A DNA stretch of 64,000 nucleotides from Burkholderiaceae bacterium (lineage in GTDB: Bacteria > Pseudomonadota > Gammaproteobacteria > Burkholderiales > Burkholderiaceae), in NCBI GenBank assembly GCA_021166835.1, contig JAJPEN010000020.1, forward strand, positions 3,465 through 67,464, given 5' to 3'. Positions 7,742 to 15,915 of the stretch are shown in pieces. The notes under the pieces were generated by a model. The model ran no database searches, was not told the origin of the DNA, and was given only the letters and a program-made list of their open reading frames with translations. A program made the position numbers and the translations under genes. Each line of letters opens with the position of its first letter. Position 1 is the stretch's first letter.

Positions 7742-9055
7742 TCAGCGCTCGGCGCGCAGCAGCGGCTCGAGCGCGCTCATCGTCCGGTCGGTCGCGCCGC
7801 GATGGCGGGCCGCGAAGGCGAGCGCTCGATCGCTCATCGACTGGCGTCGCTCTGCATCGAGCACGACGTCGAGCGCCTCCTTCACCGCGCGCGCCGCATC
7901 CAGCACGCGAATCGCCGCATCGGCGTCGATCGCCCGCTCGGCGGCTTCGGCGAAATTGAAGGTGTGCGGCCCGACGATCACCGGAACGCCTGCCGCGCAC
8001 GCCTCGATCAGGTTCTGCCCGCCGAAGGGCAGCAGCGAGCCGCCGATGATCGCCACGTCGGCCAGCGCATACCACGCGGGCATCTCGCCCATCGAATCGC
8101 CCAGCACGATCTGCGCATCGCAGGGAACCCCGTTGGCGATGCGGCTGCGCCGCTCGAAGCGCCAGCCGCGCGACTCGATGAGCTCCGCCACGGCGTCGAA
8201 GCGCTCCGGGTGGCGCGGGACGATCACCAGCAGCGGCGGAAAGCGGCTGGCGAGCGACGGCGGCTTCAGCGCCGCCGCCCACGCATCGAGCAGCAGCGCC
8301 TCCTCGCCGTCGCGCGTGCTCGCGGCCACCACGCAGAAGCGCGGAAGACCGCCGACACGCGGGCGCGCGAGCCAGTCGATGCGCCACTGGTGGCCCAGCG
8401 CCTCGAGCTTCGGCGCCGCGCCGACGTCGAACTTCAGGTTGCCGATCACGCGCGCGTCGGTGCGTCCGAGCTGCGCGAGCCGGCTCGCGTCGTCGGCCGA
8501 CTGCGCCAGCACGAGGTCCAGCGTGGCCAGCGCCGGCTCGATCAGCCGCGCCCAGCGCTGCCCCTTGCGCAGCGACCGTTCGGACAGCCTCGCGTTCACC
8601 AGCGCCATCCGCACGCCCTCCTCGTGCGCGATCGCGACGAGGTTCGGCCACAGCTCGGTCTCCATCAGCAGGCCCACCGAAGGCCGCCACGCATGCAGGA
8701 AACGGCGCACGGCGAACGGATAGTCGTAGGGCAGGTACGCGCGATGGATGCGCGGATGCGAGAAGAGCGCTGCACCCGCCTCGCGCCCCGTGGGCGTCAT
8801 GTGCGTGATCAGCAGCTCGTGATTCGGATAGCGCCCGAGCAGTGCATCGACCAGCGGCTGCGCCGCGCGCGTCTCGCCCACCGACACCGCGTGCAGCCAG
8901 ATGAGCGGCTGCAGATCGCCGCGCGGCGCATGCGCGCCGAAGCGCTCGCCGAGATGACGCCGGTATCCGGGCTGGCGACGCGAACGCCACAGCAGGTGCA
9001 CGAACAGCCACGGCATCGCCAGGTACCAGGCGATCGTGTAGAGCCATCGTGCCAT
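7742..9055 (-). CDS. waaA: 3-deoxy-D-manno-octulosonic acid (Kdo) transferase
   Basis: A 437-aa GT30 enzyme that adds Kdo from CMP-Kdo to lipid A precursor at the inner face of the inner membrane. It starts with a membrane anchor (WLYTIAWYLAMPWLFVHLLW). The GT30 hallmarks are WLHAVSVGE (about residue 53), THMTPTGRE, METELWPNL and, in the C-terminal domain, GGSLLPFGGQNLIEACAAGVP. Length is normal for WaaA. The gene is convergent with the TolC-type gene and separated from it by 27 bases, with no obvious terminator hairpin. Confidence 0.95.
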   Translation of the reverse strand: MARWLYTIAWYLAMPWLFVHLLWRSRRQPGYRRHLGERFGAHAPRGDLQPLIWLHAVSVGETRAAQPLVDALLGRYPNHELLITHMTPTGREAGAALFSHPRIHRAYLPYDYPFAVRRFLHAWRPSVGLLMETELWPNLVAIAHEEGVRMALVNARLSERSLRKGQRWARLIEPALATLDLVLAQSADDASRLAQLGRTDARVIGNLKFDVGAAPKLEALGHQWRIDWLARPRVGGLPRFCVVAASTRDGEEALLLDAWAAALKPPSLASRFPPLLVIVPRHPERFDAVAELIESRGWRFERRSRIANGVPCDAQIVLGDSMGEMPAWYALADVAIIGGSLLPFGGQNLIEACAAGVPVIVGPHTFNFAEAAERAIDADAAIRVLDAARAVKEALDVVLDAERRQSMSDRALAFAARHRGATDRTMSALEPLLRAER

Positions 9056-9076
9056 GTCGCGCGAGGGTTTCCGCCT

Positions 9077-9496
9077 TCAGCTTTCCCGGAACGGATCGAC
9101 GATCTCGAGTCCGTCGAACTTCTGGCCGTTCTGCAGGTCTTCGGTGTAAAGAACTGCGGCTCCCGATTGCTGGGCTGCGCGAATGATCAGCGCATCCCAG
9201 AAGGAGACGCTGCTTCGAATGCTCGTGCCGATCGCGCCGAGAATCAGGTCGGGATCGATCTGCACGACCGAGAGATCCGCGAGGCGCCGAACGACCCGCT
9301 CGGCCTCGTCGACTTCGAGGGGAACCGCGAGTTTTCGGGTAACGGTGACGAAGAACTCCTGAAGCACCTGGGTGCTCAGGGTGGCACGTCCGGCGTCGGC
9401 TTCACGTGCGAGGAGCTTGCGGGCGAGCGCCTGCTTCTTCGGTGCGTCCGCGTCGAAAAGATAGACGAGCACGTTCGTATCGAAGAACGTGCGCAT
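9077..9496 (-). CDS. PIN-domain toxin (VapC-type ribonuclease)
   Basis: A 139-aa PIN nuclease. Conserved acidic residues are in FFDTNVLVYLFD (first Asp), FVTVTRKL upstream of the middle acidic residue, FWDALII and TEDLQNG near the C-terminus, so the quartet looks intact. The start ATG at 9496 shares one base with the stop of the upstream antitoxin (TGATG), a typical VapBC arrangement. The toxin is predicted to cleave RNA when free of antitoxin; the target is unknown. Confidence 0.88.
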   Translation of the reverse strand: MRTFFDTNVLVYLFDADAPKKQALARKLLAREADAGRATLSTQVLQEFFVTVTRKLAVPLEVDEAERVVRRLADLSVVQIDPDLILGAIGTSIRSSVSFWDALIIRAAQQSGAAVLYTEDLQNGQKFDGLEIVDPFRES

Positions 9497-9729
9497 CAGC
9501 GGCGGTCGTGCAATTCGTCGCGGGTCCAACGATTGGAGCCGCGCCGGGATCGGCTCTTCTTCGAAAGCGCGATCAGATCGGCGGCGGCGGCCGACTGCGA
9601 ATCACGCACCCCGGCGTATGCCTCGAGCAATTCACGAAGCACGGCATTCACCGACGAACCCTGCTCGAGTGCACGAATACGCGCCTTCCGGAGCACCTCT
9701 TCGTCGACGGTGATGGTCAGGTTGCTCAT
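9496..9729 (-). CDS. Ribbon-helix-helix antitoxin (VapB-like)
   Basis: A 77-aa antitoxin. The N-terminal LTITVDEEVLRKARIRALEQG and SVNAVLRELLEAYA form a ribbon-helix-helix DNA-binding fold. The basic, Trp-containing C-terminus (RRGSNRWTRDELHDRR) probably wraps the PIN toxin. It lies directly upstream of the PIN gene with a one-base overlap. A perfect 10-bp inverted repeat just upstream is the likely autoregulatory operator. Confidence 0.8.
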   Translation of the reverse strand: MSNLTITVDEEVLRKARIRALEQGSSVNAVLRELLEAYAGVRDSQSAAAADLIALSKKSRSRRGSNRWTRDELHDRR

Positions 9730-9742
9730 TCGAACAGAATCT

Positions 9743-9769
9743 CGTGCTACACGAATAAAGTGTAGCACG
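9743..9769. promoter_or_regulatory. Perfect 10-bp inverted repeat, vapBC operator candidate
   Basis: CGTGCTACAC and GTGTAGCACG are exact reverse complements separated by seven A/T-rich bases. The repeat lies 14-40 bases upstream of the RHH antitoxin start, where a VapBC complex would repress its own promoter. Confidence 0.6.
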
Positions 9770-9849
9770 GGGCACACATCAGGAGAAGGGCTTTCTTCGG
9801 TCCGAAGCCACAGGTCTCGATCTCGAGCGATTTTGGATATTCTCGCCCG

Positions 9850-10908
9850 ATGATCCTCCTCACCGGCGGCTGCGGCTTCATCGGCGCCCGATTCGTCGTC
9901 GAATGGTTCGAAAGCAGCGAAGAGCCGCTGCTGAACCTCGATGCGCTCACCTACGCCGCGCGGCCCGAAGCGCTCGCCGCGTTCGCCACCGACCCCCGCT
10001 ACCGCTTCGTGCGCGGCGACGTCTGCGACGCGCCGCTCGTGGCCGCCCTGCTCGCCGAGCACCGCCCGCGCGCCATCGTTCACCTGGCCGCCGAGACGCA
10101 TGTCGATCGCGCGATCGTCAATGCGACCGTCTTCGGGCGAACGAACGCGCTCGGCACGCTCGTGCTGCTGCAGGCCGCGCACGCCCATCTCGCGCGACTG
10201 CCCGCCGCCGACGCCGTACGCTTCCGGTTCCTGCACTGCTCCACCGACGAGGTGTTCGGCTCGCTCGCCCCCGACGACGCTCCCTGCGACGAGACCGCCC
10301 CGTACCGTCCGCGCAACCCGTACGCGGCCTCCAAGGCCGCTGCCGACCATTTCGTCGCCGCCTTCCACGAAACGCACGGGTTGCCCACGCTCGTCACGCG
10401 CGGCTCGAACACCTACGGCCCGGGACAGCATCCGGAGAAGCTCGTCGCGCTGGCGATCGACCGTCTGCTCGCCGACGAGCCGGTGCCGCTGTACGGCGAC
10501 GGACTCGCGGTACGCGACTGGCTGTACGTCAGCGACCACGTATCAGCGCTGCGAGCGGTGCTCGAGCAGGGCCGGCCCGGCGAGACGTACAACGTCGCGG
10601 GCCACCAGAGCGTGACGAACCGCCAGCTCGTCGAGCGCCTGATCGACGCCTTCGAGGTCGAAAGCGAGGCGCATGCGCAGACGGTGCGCAACGCCCGGAG
10701 CGCGCCCGCTCCTTCGAAGGCCGCGCCAAACGAGCGCATCCGCTTCGTCGCCGATCGCCCCGGACACGATCGCCGCTACGCACTCGACGACCGCAAGCTG
10801 CGCGAGGAAACGGGATGGGCTCCGCAGGTGAGCCTGGATGAAGGCCTGCGCGCCACCGTTCGCGCCCGGCTCGCGCCGATCGACTTCGGCATCGAGAATC
10901 CTCCATGA
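9850..10908 (+). CDS. rfbB: dTDP-glucose 4,6-dehydratase
   Basis: A 352-aa extended SDR that makes dTDP-4-keto-6-deoxyglucose, the first step after dTDP-glucose in dTDP-L-rhamnose synthesis. The NAD site is TGGCGFIGARF at residues 5-15 (the usual GGAGFIG has Cys here). The catalytic region STDEVFGSL (about residue 134) and the YAASKAAADH Tyr-Lys pair match RmlB. First gene of a compact rfbBCD run, overlapping rfbC as ATGA. No rfbA (glucose-1-phosphate thymidylyltransferase) is present in the window, so dTDP-glucose must be made elsewhere. Confidence 0.94.
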   Translation: MILLTGGCGFIGARFVVEWFESSEEPLLNLDALTYAARPEALAAFATDPRYRFVRGDVCDAPLVAALLAEHRPRAIVHLAAETHVDRAIVNATVFGRTNALGTLVLLQAAHAHLARLPAADAVRFRFLHCSTDEVFGSLAPDDAPCDETAPYRPRNPYAASKAAADHFVAAFHETHGLPTLVTRGSNTYGPGQHPEKLVALAIDRLLADEPVPLYGDGLAVRDWLYVSDHVSALRAVLEQGRPGETYNVAGHQSVTNRQLVERLIDAFEVESEAHAQTVRNARSAPAPSKAAPNERIRFVADRPGHDRRYALDDRKLREETGWAPQVSLDEGLRATVRARLAPIDFGIENPP

Positions 10909-11477
10909 AGCTGCGCAGCGCGCACCCGAGCGGCTGGGCGCTCTTCGAATCCGAAGCGCATCGCGACGAACGCGGCTGGCTCGCCGAGACTTTCCGCCTC
11001 GACGCGCTACGCGCCCACGCCGGCGACGTGCGCATCGTGCAGCAGAACCTCGGCGCGAGTCGACGAGGCGTATTGCGCGGCCTGCACTACCAGCTCGAAG
11101 CGCCGCAGGGCAAGCTCGTCCAGGTCGTGCAGGGCCGCCTGTTCGACGCGATCGTCGACCTGCGGCGGTCCTCCGCGAGCTTCGGCAGGAGCTTCGTCTT
11201 CGAGATGCGTGCCGAATCGCTGCAGACGCTGTGGATACCGCCGGGCTTCGCCCACGGATTTCTCGCGCTCGACGACGTCGTCGTGCTCTACGCCATGACG
11301 GCGCCGCGCGTCGCGCAGGCCGAATGCGCACTACGCTGGGACTCGCCCGAACTCGGGATCGACTGGCCGCTCGAAGGACGCGAGCCGCTGCTTTCCGCGC
11401 GCGATCGCTCGGCGCCCGGATGGGACGAGGCGCCGGTATTCGAATCGGCCGATCCCCCATCGCCCATGCAACGATGA
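10905..11477 (+). CDS. rfbC: dTDP-4-dehydrorhamnose 3,5-epimerase
   Basis: A 190-aa cupin-fold epimerase, the second rhamnose-specific enzyme. The hallmarks are DERGWLAETFR near residue 25, QQNLGASRRGVLRGLHYQ with the catalytic His (about residues 46-63), QGRLFDAIVDLR and WIPPGFAHGFLAL. Its start overlaps the rfbB stop (ATGA) and its stop overlaps the next start (ATGA), so translation is probably coupled through all three genes. Confidence 0.95.
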   Translation: MKLRSAHPSGWALFESEAHRDERGWLAETFRLDALRAHAGDVRIVQQNLGASRRGVLRGLHYQLEAPQGKLVQVVQGRLFDAIVDLRRSSASFGRSFVFEMRAESLQTLWIPPGFAHGFLALDDVVVLYAMTAPRVAQAECALRWDSPELGIDWPLEGREPLLSARDRSAPGWDEAPVFESADPPSPMQR

Positions 11478-12445
11478 CGACCGCACGCCGCGTCCTGCTG
11501 CTCGGCGCCACCGGGCGCCTCGGCACGGCGATCGCGAAAACCGTTGAACCACTGTCGCAGACGCACTCGGCCGAACGACCCGCAACGCGCGAACACGCCG
11601 TCGCATCCGCGCTCCCCTCCGCGATCGAACTCCTCGCCCCGTCGCGCGACGCTCTCGCGCTCGACATCGAAAAGCCGCTCGACGCGACCGAGCGATGGTT
11701 CGAAACGTGGAAACCCGACGTCGTCGTCAACTGCATCGCGACCAGCGACGTCGACCGCTGCGAGCGCGAACCGCTCGAAGCGATGCGCATCAACGCCGAA
11801 CTGCCCGGCGCGCTCGCGAAAGCGGCACGCCGCGCAAACGCGCATCTCGTACATTTCTCGACCGATTTCGTTTTCGACGGCGAATTGCGCCGCCCCTATC
11901 GCGAGGAAGATCCGGCTGCGCCGCTGTCGATCTACGGCGAAAGCAAGCTGCGCGGCGAAAGAGCGATCGCTGCGGAAAGCGCGCCGCACTGGATATTCCG
12001 GATCAGCTGGCTGTACGGCGGCAGCGAGCGCAATCTCGCCGCCACCCTGCTCGATCCACGCAATGCGGGGCGCACCATCGCGCTGGCCGCCGATCGCGTC
12101 GGCGTGCCGAACCCGGTCAAGTTGCTCGCCCGCGAAGTCGTGCTCGCGGTCGGGCGTCCGCAGCCTTCGCAGAGGCCGGCCAGCGGCGTTTATCACCTGT
12201 CATGCCGGGGACAAACGACATGGCACGAATTCGGCCGGGAATTCGTCGTACAGGCAATCGATGCGGGCATCCTCTCCGCGGAGAACGCCCCTCGAATCGA
12301 GGCGACGAACGAACGAGCCGCGAATCGACCCGCACGACGCCCGCCGTGGTCGGTGCTCGACCCTTCGAGATACGAATCGGCATTCGCGCGCCCTCTCCCC
12401 GACTGGCGTGCGGCCATCGCGCTCGCGCTGCAACGGGAGAGATAA
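11474..12445 (+). CDS. rfbD: dTDP-4-dehydrorhamnose reductase
   Basis: A 323-aa SDR that reduces dTDP-4-keto-L-rhamnose to dTDP-L-rhamnose. It has LLLGATGRLGTAIAK at the N-terminus, ATSDVDRCEREP, HFSTDFVFDGE and YGESKLRGE (Tyr-Lys), followed by RISWLYGG, all characteristic of RmlD. It completes the three consecutive rhamnose genes. The ATG at 11474 gives the normal length; longer frames extend back through rfbC and are discarded. Confidence 0.93.
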   Translation: MTTARRVLLLGATGRLGTAIAKTVEPLSQTHSAERPATREHAVASALPSAIELLAPSRDALALDIEKPLDATERWFETWKPDVVVNCIATSDVDRCEREPLEAMRINAELPGALAKAARRANAHLVHFSTDFVFDGELRRPYREEDPAAPLSIYGESKLRGERAIAAESAPHWIFRISWLYGGSERNLAATLLDPRNAGRTIALAADRVGVPNPVKLLAREVVLAVGRPQPSQRPASGVYHLSCRGQTTWHEFGREFVVQAIDAGILSAENAPRIEATNERAANRPARRPPWSVLDPSRYESAFARPLPDWRAAIALALQRER

Positions 12446-12561
12446 CCCGAACTGCCGATATTGCAACGCGCTCCCGGCTCGCCTTGTGGCAGTATTCGGC
12501 AACGCGCGGATGATTTCGAATCCGCCGAAACGAGGTTCCAACCGAGGAGTCGAAAAAGAAA

Positions 12562-12900
12562 ATGCCGCGTCGTTCTTACGGATCCATTCGCAAGCAGATC
12601 GAAAAACTCGAAGCGCAGGCCGCGAAACTCGAAGCCGCCGCCGACGAGAAGAAGAAAAAAGCTGTCGGACAGGTCGTGACGCTGATGAAGAAGCTCGACG
12701 TCACCATCGACGAGCTCGCCCAGTACCGCCCGCGTCGCGGACGCGGCGCGAAGAAGGCGGCTTCCGCGCGCAAGCCGGTGGCGCCGAAGTTCCGCAACAC
12801 CAAGACCGGCGAAACCTGGAGCGGCCGGGGCCGCACGCCTCGCTGGCTGGCCGCGCTTGAGGCGCAGGGAAAATCGCGCGAGGATTACCGGATTCAGTGA
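12562..12900 (+). CDS. H-NS family nucleoid protein
   Basis: A 112-aa xenogeneic-silencer-type protein. The N-terminal half is a Lys/Glu/Ala-rich coiled coil for oligomerisation (SIRKQIEKLEAQAAKLEAAA). The C-terminal domain has NTKTGETWSGRGRTPRWL and EDYRI, the AT-hook-like motif of betaproteobacterial H-NS proteins. A basic Ala/Arg linker (GRGAKKAASARKP) joins them. It stands alone between rfbD and a TA remnant. H-NS proteins bind AT-rich acquired DNA; regulation of the neighbouring O-antigen or TA genes is possible but not shown. Confidence 0.92.
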   Translation: MPRRSYGSIRKQIEKLEAQAAKLEAAADEKKKKAVGQVVTLMKKLDVTIDELAQYRPRRGRGAKKAASARKPVAPKFRNTKTGETWSGRGRTPRWLAALEAQGKSREDYRIQ

Positions 12901-12930
12901 GGGGCTTCGGGCGGCGGGTTCGATCGCCGA

Positions 12931-13196
12931 TCAGTCGGCCCGAAGTGCGCGTTCGAGCAATGCGTCCTGGCGCTCGGCGAATGGATTCACCATTCGAGAA
13001 CCGCGGTACGAGCGTACCGGCGGGTGCGCAGCAACTTCTTCGTAAGGACGTTGTAAAGCTCTCCCAGGACCTGCGCCGGAACGACCGCTGCGTTGTCCGG
13101 CAGGAGACCGATCAACTCGCGTGCGTTGTCGCAACGGGCAGCTTCGCCGGCACCTTCGGCATTCGCGAGGAGATTGGTATCGAGTGCGATCCGCAC
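12931..13196 (-). pseudogene. VapC-type PIN toxin with internal deletion
   Basis: From a GTG at 13196 the frame reads RIALDTNLLANAE and PAQVLGELYNVLTKK, a good N-terminal half of a PIN toxin. It stops after VLEW at 12987, giving 69 aa against about 130 normally. In a different frame directly after this point comes MVNPFAERQDALLERALRAD ending at 12931, which looks like a VapC C-terminal tail. The simplest reading is a deletion that removed the middle, including the third and fourth acidic residues, and shifted the frame. The joint lies at about 12985-12995. The antitoxin next to it is intact. Confidence 0.7.
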
Positions 13197-13199
13197 TGC

Positions 13200-13436
13200 T
13201 TATCGCTCGTACAGTTCCTCGCGTGTCCAGGTACGCCTGCCGGACGAAATCTGCGAGCGCAGGCGCTTCAACAAGGCATTCCTTGCCTCGCGACGCTCGC
13301 GCTGCATCTCCGTGACGGGGACAATCGCGGCCACCGCCTTTCCGCGGGAAAGAACGGTGATCCGTCCGCCGCGGGAGACCTCTTTCAATAGCGCGGAGAA
13401 ATGCCGATTTGCGTCGGCAGCGCTGACGCTTCGCAT
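13200..13436 (-). CDS. Phd/YefM-type antitoxin
   Basis: A 78-aa antitoxin. The N-terminal SVSAADANRHFSALLKEVSRG and ITVLSRGKAVAAIVP are the Phd/YefM fold. The C-terminal WTREELYER is a toxin-wrapping tail of the kind seen with PIN toxins. It lies three bases upstream of a VapC gene that has lost its middle, so it may now be an orphan antitoxin. Confidence 0.82.
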   Translation of the reverse strand: MRSVSAADANRHFSALLKEVSRGGRITVLSRGKAVAAIVPVTEMQRERREARNALLKRLRSQISSGRRTWTREELYER

Positions 13437-13530
13437 CTTGAAGACCAGAAAGTAGTGACAAACACTACTTTACCGCATGGGATACCGCTGAGCAAGAACG
13501 GTACGCCCAGTCCTGCAATCGCGGCGCTTC

Positions 13531-14922
13531 CTAGAAAGGAAGCACCGCCTCAGGCGCCACCCCACGAATCGCACGCCTGAAATCGGCCTGGATCCGCCCC
13601 AGCGCCGCCGGCGTGTCCGCCTCGAAACGGATCACCACCACCGGCGTCGTGTTCGACGGCCGCGCGAGCCCGAAACCGTCCGGATATTCCACGCGCACGC
13701 CATCGATCGTGATGACCTCGGTCGCACCCTCGAAGCGCGCTTCGCGCTGCAGTTTCTCCACCAGCGAGAAATTCTCGCCCTCGGCCGTTTTCAGGTGCAA
13801 TTCCGGAGTAGCCGGAGAATCAGGCAAGGCGTTCAGCACCGCGCCCGGATCCTGCACCCGCGAAAGAATCTCGAGCAGCCGCGCGCCGGTATAAAGCCCG
13901 TCGTCAAATCCGTACCAGCGTTCCCTGAAGAAAACATGCCCGCTCATCTCGCCGGCGAGCGGCGCCCCGCTTTCCTTCAGTTTCGCCTTGATGAGCGAAT
14001 GCCCGGTGCGCCACATCGTCGGACGCCCGCCATGCGCGCGAACGAAGGACGCGACGTGCCGGCTGCATTTGACGTCGTAGATGATTTCCGCGCCGGGATT
14101 GCGTGAGAGCACGTCCTGCGCGAACAGCATCAGCTGCCGGTCGGGCCAGATGATGTTGCCGTCCTTCGTCACGACGCCGAGCCGGTCGCCGTCGCCGTCG
14201 AAGGCAAGGCCGACTTCCGCGTCGGTCTCGCGCAGGCAGCGGATCAGATCCTGCAGATTTTCCGGGTGCGCCGGATCGGGATGATGGTTCGGGAAGGTTC
14301 CATCAACCTCGCAAAACAGCTCGGTCACCTCGCAGCCGAGCGCGCGAAAGAGCCGAGGAGCGACCGCGCCCGCGACGCCGTTGCCGCAGTCGATCGCGAT
14401 CTTCATCGGACGCACGAGCTTCACGTCGCCGACGACGCGATCGATATAGCGCGAAAGAACGTCTTCGCTGCGCAGGCTCCCGCGCTCGCGCGCCGGCACC
14501 GCCGCAAGCGCACCCGAAGCGATCGCTTCGCGCAGACGCTGGATCGCCTCGCCGTAGATCGCGTCGCCCGCGATCACCATCTTCAGGCCGTTGTAATCGG
14601 GAGGATTGTGACTGCCGGTCACCGCCACTCCGGTACCGGTACCCAGCTCGAAAGTGGCGTAGTAGACGACCGGCGTGGGCACCATGCCGATGTCGATCAC
14701 GTCGATGCCCGCGTCGCGGAAGCCCTCGGCCAGCGCTGCCGACAGCGACGGCCCGGACAAGCGCCCGTCGCGTCCGATCACCGTCTCGCGCATGCCCGCC
14801 TCGCGCGCCTGCGCGCCGAGAGCGAGACCGATCGCCCGCACGACGTCTTCGGTAAGCGTGTCGCCGACGATGCCGCGGATGTCGTAGGCCTTGAAGATCG
14901 AAGGGGAAACGTGAATGGACAT
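13531..14922 (-). CDS. Phosphomannomutase/phosphoglucomutase
   Basis: A 463-aa alpha-D-phosphohexomutase of the AlgC/ManB class that interconverts hexose 6- and 1-phosphates. It opens with SIFKAYDIRGIVG and has the phosphoserine loop TGSHNPPDYNGLKM (about residues 100-113), the metal loop DGDGDRLG, and the sugar-binding GEMSGHVFF. It would supply mannose-1-phosphate for GDP-mannose, the precursor used by gmd, or glucose-1-phosphate for dTDP-glucose. Its ATG at 14922 shares one base with the stop of an upstream VapC toxin (TGATG), so this metabolic gene is translationally linked to a TA pair. Confidence 0.94.
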   Translation of the reverse strand: MSIHVSPSIFKAYDIRGIVGDTLTEDVVRAIGLALGAQAREAGMRETVIGRDGRLSGPSLSAALAEGFRDAGIDVIDIGMVPTPVVYYATFELGTGTGVAVTGSHNPPDYNGLKMVIAGDAIYGEAIQRLREAIASGALAAVPARERGSLRSEDVLSRYIDRVVGDVKLVRPMKIAIDCGNGVAGAVAPRLFRALGCEVTELFCEVDGTFPNHHPDPAHPENLQDLIRCLRETDAEVGLAFDGDGDRLGVVTKDGNIIWPDRQLMLFAQDVLSRNPGAEIIYDVKCSRHVASFVRAHGGRPTMWRTGHSLIKAKLKESGAPLAGEMSGHVFFRERWYGFDDGLYTGARLLEILSRVQDPGAVLNALPDSPATPELHLKTAEGENFSLVEKLQREARFEGATEVITIDGVRVEYPDGFGLARPSNTTPVVVIRFEADTPAALGRIQADFRRAIRGVAPEAVLPF

Positions 14923-15332
14923 CAGGTAGAAGGCTCCACGAGCCGAAGGCCGGTGCATTCGGCGATGGCGCGAAAATCGCGATCCTTGGTCAACAAGGTC
15001 AGATCGTGCCGCAGGCATCCCTGCGCAATCAGGCAGTCGACGGTCGAACGGATCGTTCGTCCTCGCGATCGACACGCCCGAAAAATCCGTGCGGCTTCGA
15101 GGCAGTCCCCGCGATCGGCTTCAGGCAGTTGGTCGAAGGCTTCCAGCAGATGACCGATTCGGGCTGCCTCGGCCTCGCTGCGAAGACCGGAGAGAATCTC
15201 GACAAGCACGATTCCCGGGATCTCGATCGGCTCCCCGTCGGCGATCGATGCGGCCAATAGTTGCGCTTCCGGGGAATCGTGAGCGTTGAAGAAATCGATC
15301 CAGACCGAGGTGTCAACCAGCACCGCCCGCAC
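14922..15332 (-). CDS. PIN-domain toxin (VapC)
   Basis: A 136-aa PIN ribonuclease. VLVDTSVWIDFF has the first Asp, VLVEILSGLRSE the conserved Glu, and STVDCLIAQGC plus LLTKDRDFRAIAE the later acidic residues, so the active site looks complete. It overlaps the upstream VapB gene by 20 bases and shares one base with the downstream phosphomannomutase start. Confidence 0.9.
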   Translation of the reverse strand: MRAVLVDTSVWIDFFNAHDSPEAQLLAASIADGEPIEIPGIVLVEILSGLRSEAEAARIGHLLEAFDQLPEADRGDCLEAARIFRACRSRGRTIRSTVDCLIAQGCLRHDLTLLTKDRDFRAIAECTGLRLVEPST

Positions 15333-15531
15333 TCCTATCGCGGGCCGTCCGTAGCTGATCGAGGTCGCCGCGCCAGCGGACCTTGCCGCGCAGCGCGAGC
15401 AGTTCCCGACGCTTCAGGGATTTCGACAACTCGACGAGAGCAGCGTTGATGGCCGCCTTCTTCGTTTCGAAGGCTCCAAGGCGGAGAACCTCCTGCAGCA
15501 AATCGTCATCGACTTCGACATGCGTTTTCAT
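15313..15531 (-). CDS. VapB-type antitoxin
   Basis: A 72-aa antitoxin of the DUF2191 type. MKTHVEVDDDLLQEVLRLG and KKAAINAALVEL form a ribbon-helix-helix core, with a toxin-binding tail WRGDLDQLRTARD. The ATG at 15531 was chosen because it begins the conserved core; a longer frame upstream is not supported. It overlaps its PIN toxin by 20 bases. Confidence 0.85.
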   Translation of the reverse strand: MKTHVEVDDDLLQEVLRLGAFETKKAAINAALVELSKSLKRRELLALRGKVRWRGDLDQLRTARDRSAGGAG

Positions 15532-15550
15532 CGGCACAGGGTAGCACTTT

Positions 15551-15581
15551 ATGTACATGAATGAGCTAATCCTGTGTACAT
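15551..15581. promoter_or_regulatory. Pair of TGTACA sites upstream of vapB
   Basis: ATGTACAT at 15551-15558 and GTGTACAT at 15574-15581 lie 20-50 bases upstream of the VapB start, with TGTACA cores 23 bases apart. A related TGTACA palindrome precedes the antitoxin at 16151. They are candidate operators. Confidence 0.35.
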
Positions 15582-15659
15582 AGACCATCCGGACAGGGCT
15601 GCCGGCGCTTGCCCGGCCCGGCCACATTTCACCGAATGCCTCACGAAAGAATTCGAATG

Positions 15660-15915
15660 TCCCCGCACGCTCCGGAAGTCACGATCGTGCGTAGCGAATC
15701 CGCTCAGCCAGAGCGTCGCGCTCGTTCGCGTACGGCCCGACGAGCACCTCTGCGATGGAGAGTCGCCCGGACGCAGCCGACTCGAACAGTCCCGCAAAAC
15801 GCATCGCAAACCGCGCATCGTCTTCCAGGAGATAGATCAGCGGAACGGAATCGACGAGCAGCAGCGAACGGTCCGGTACCGATGACCAGTCGATGTCGTC
15901 GCTCACCGCTCCCAT
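15660..15915 (-). pseudogene. PIN toxin with internal deletion
   Basis: From 15915 the frame encodes LLLVDSVPLIYLLEDD and FAGLFESAASGRLSIAEVLVGP, the N-terminal half of a PIN nuclease. It ends at 15679 after 78 aa, about 55 residues short. A shifted frame across the same end reads ATHDRDFRSVRG, resembling the TxDRDF motif near a PIN C-terminus. As in the gene at 12931, the ends seem joined by a deletion that removed the middle. It starts 13 bases inside the end of the intact upstream antitoxin. Confidence 0.62.
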
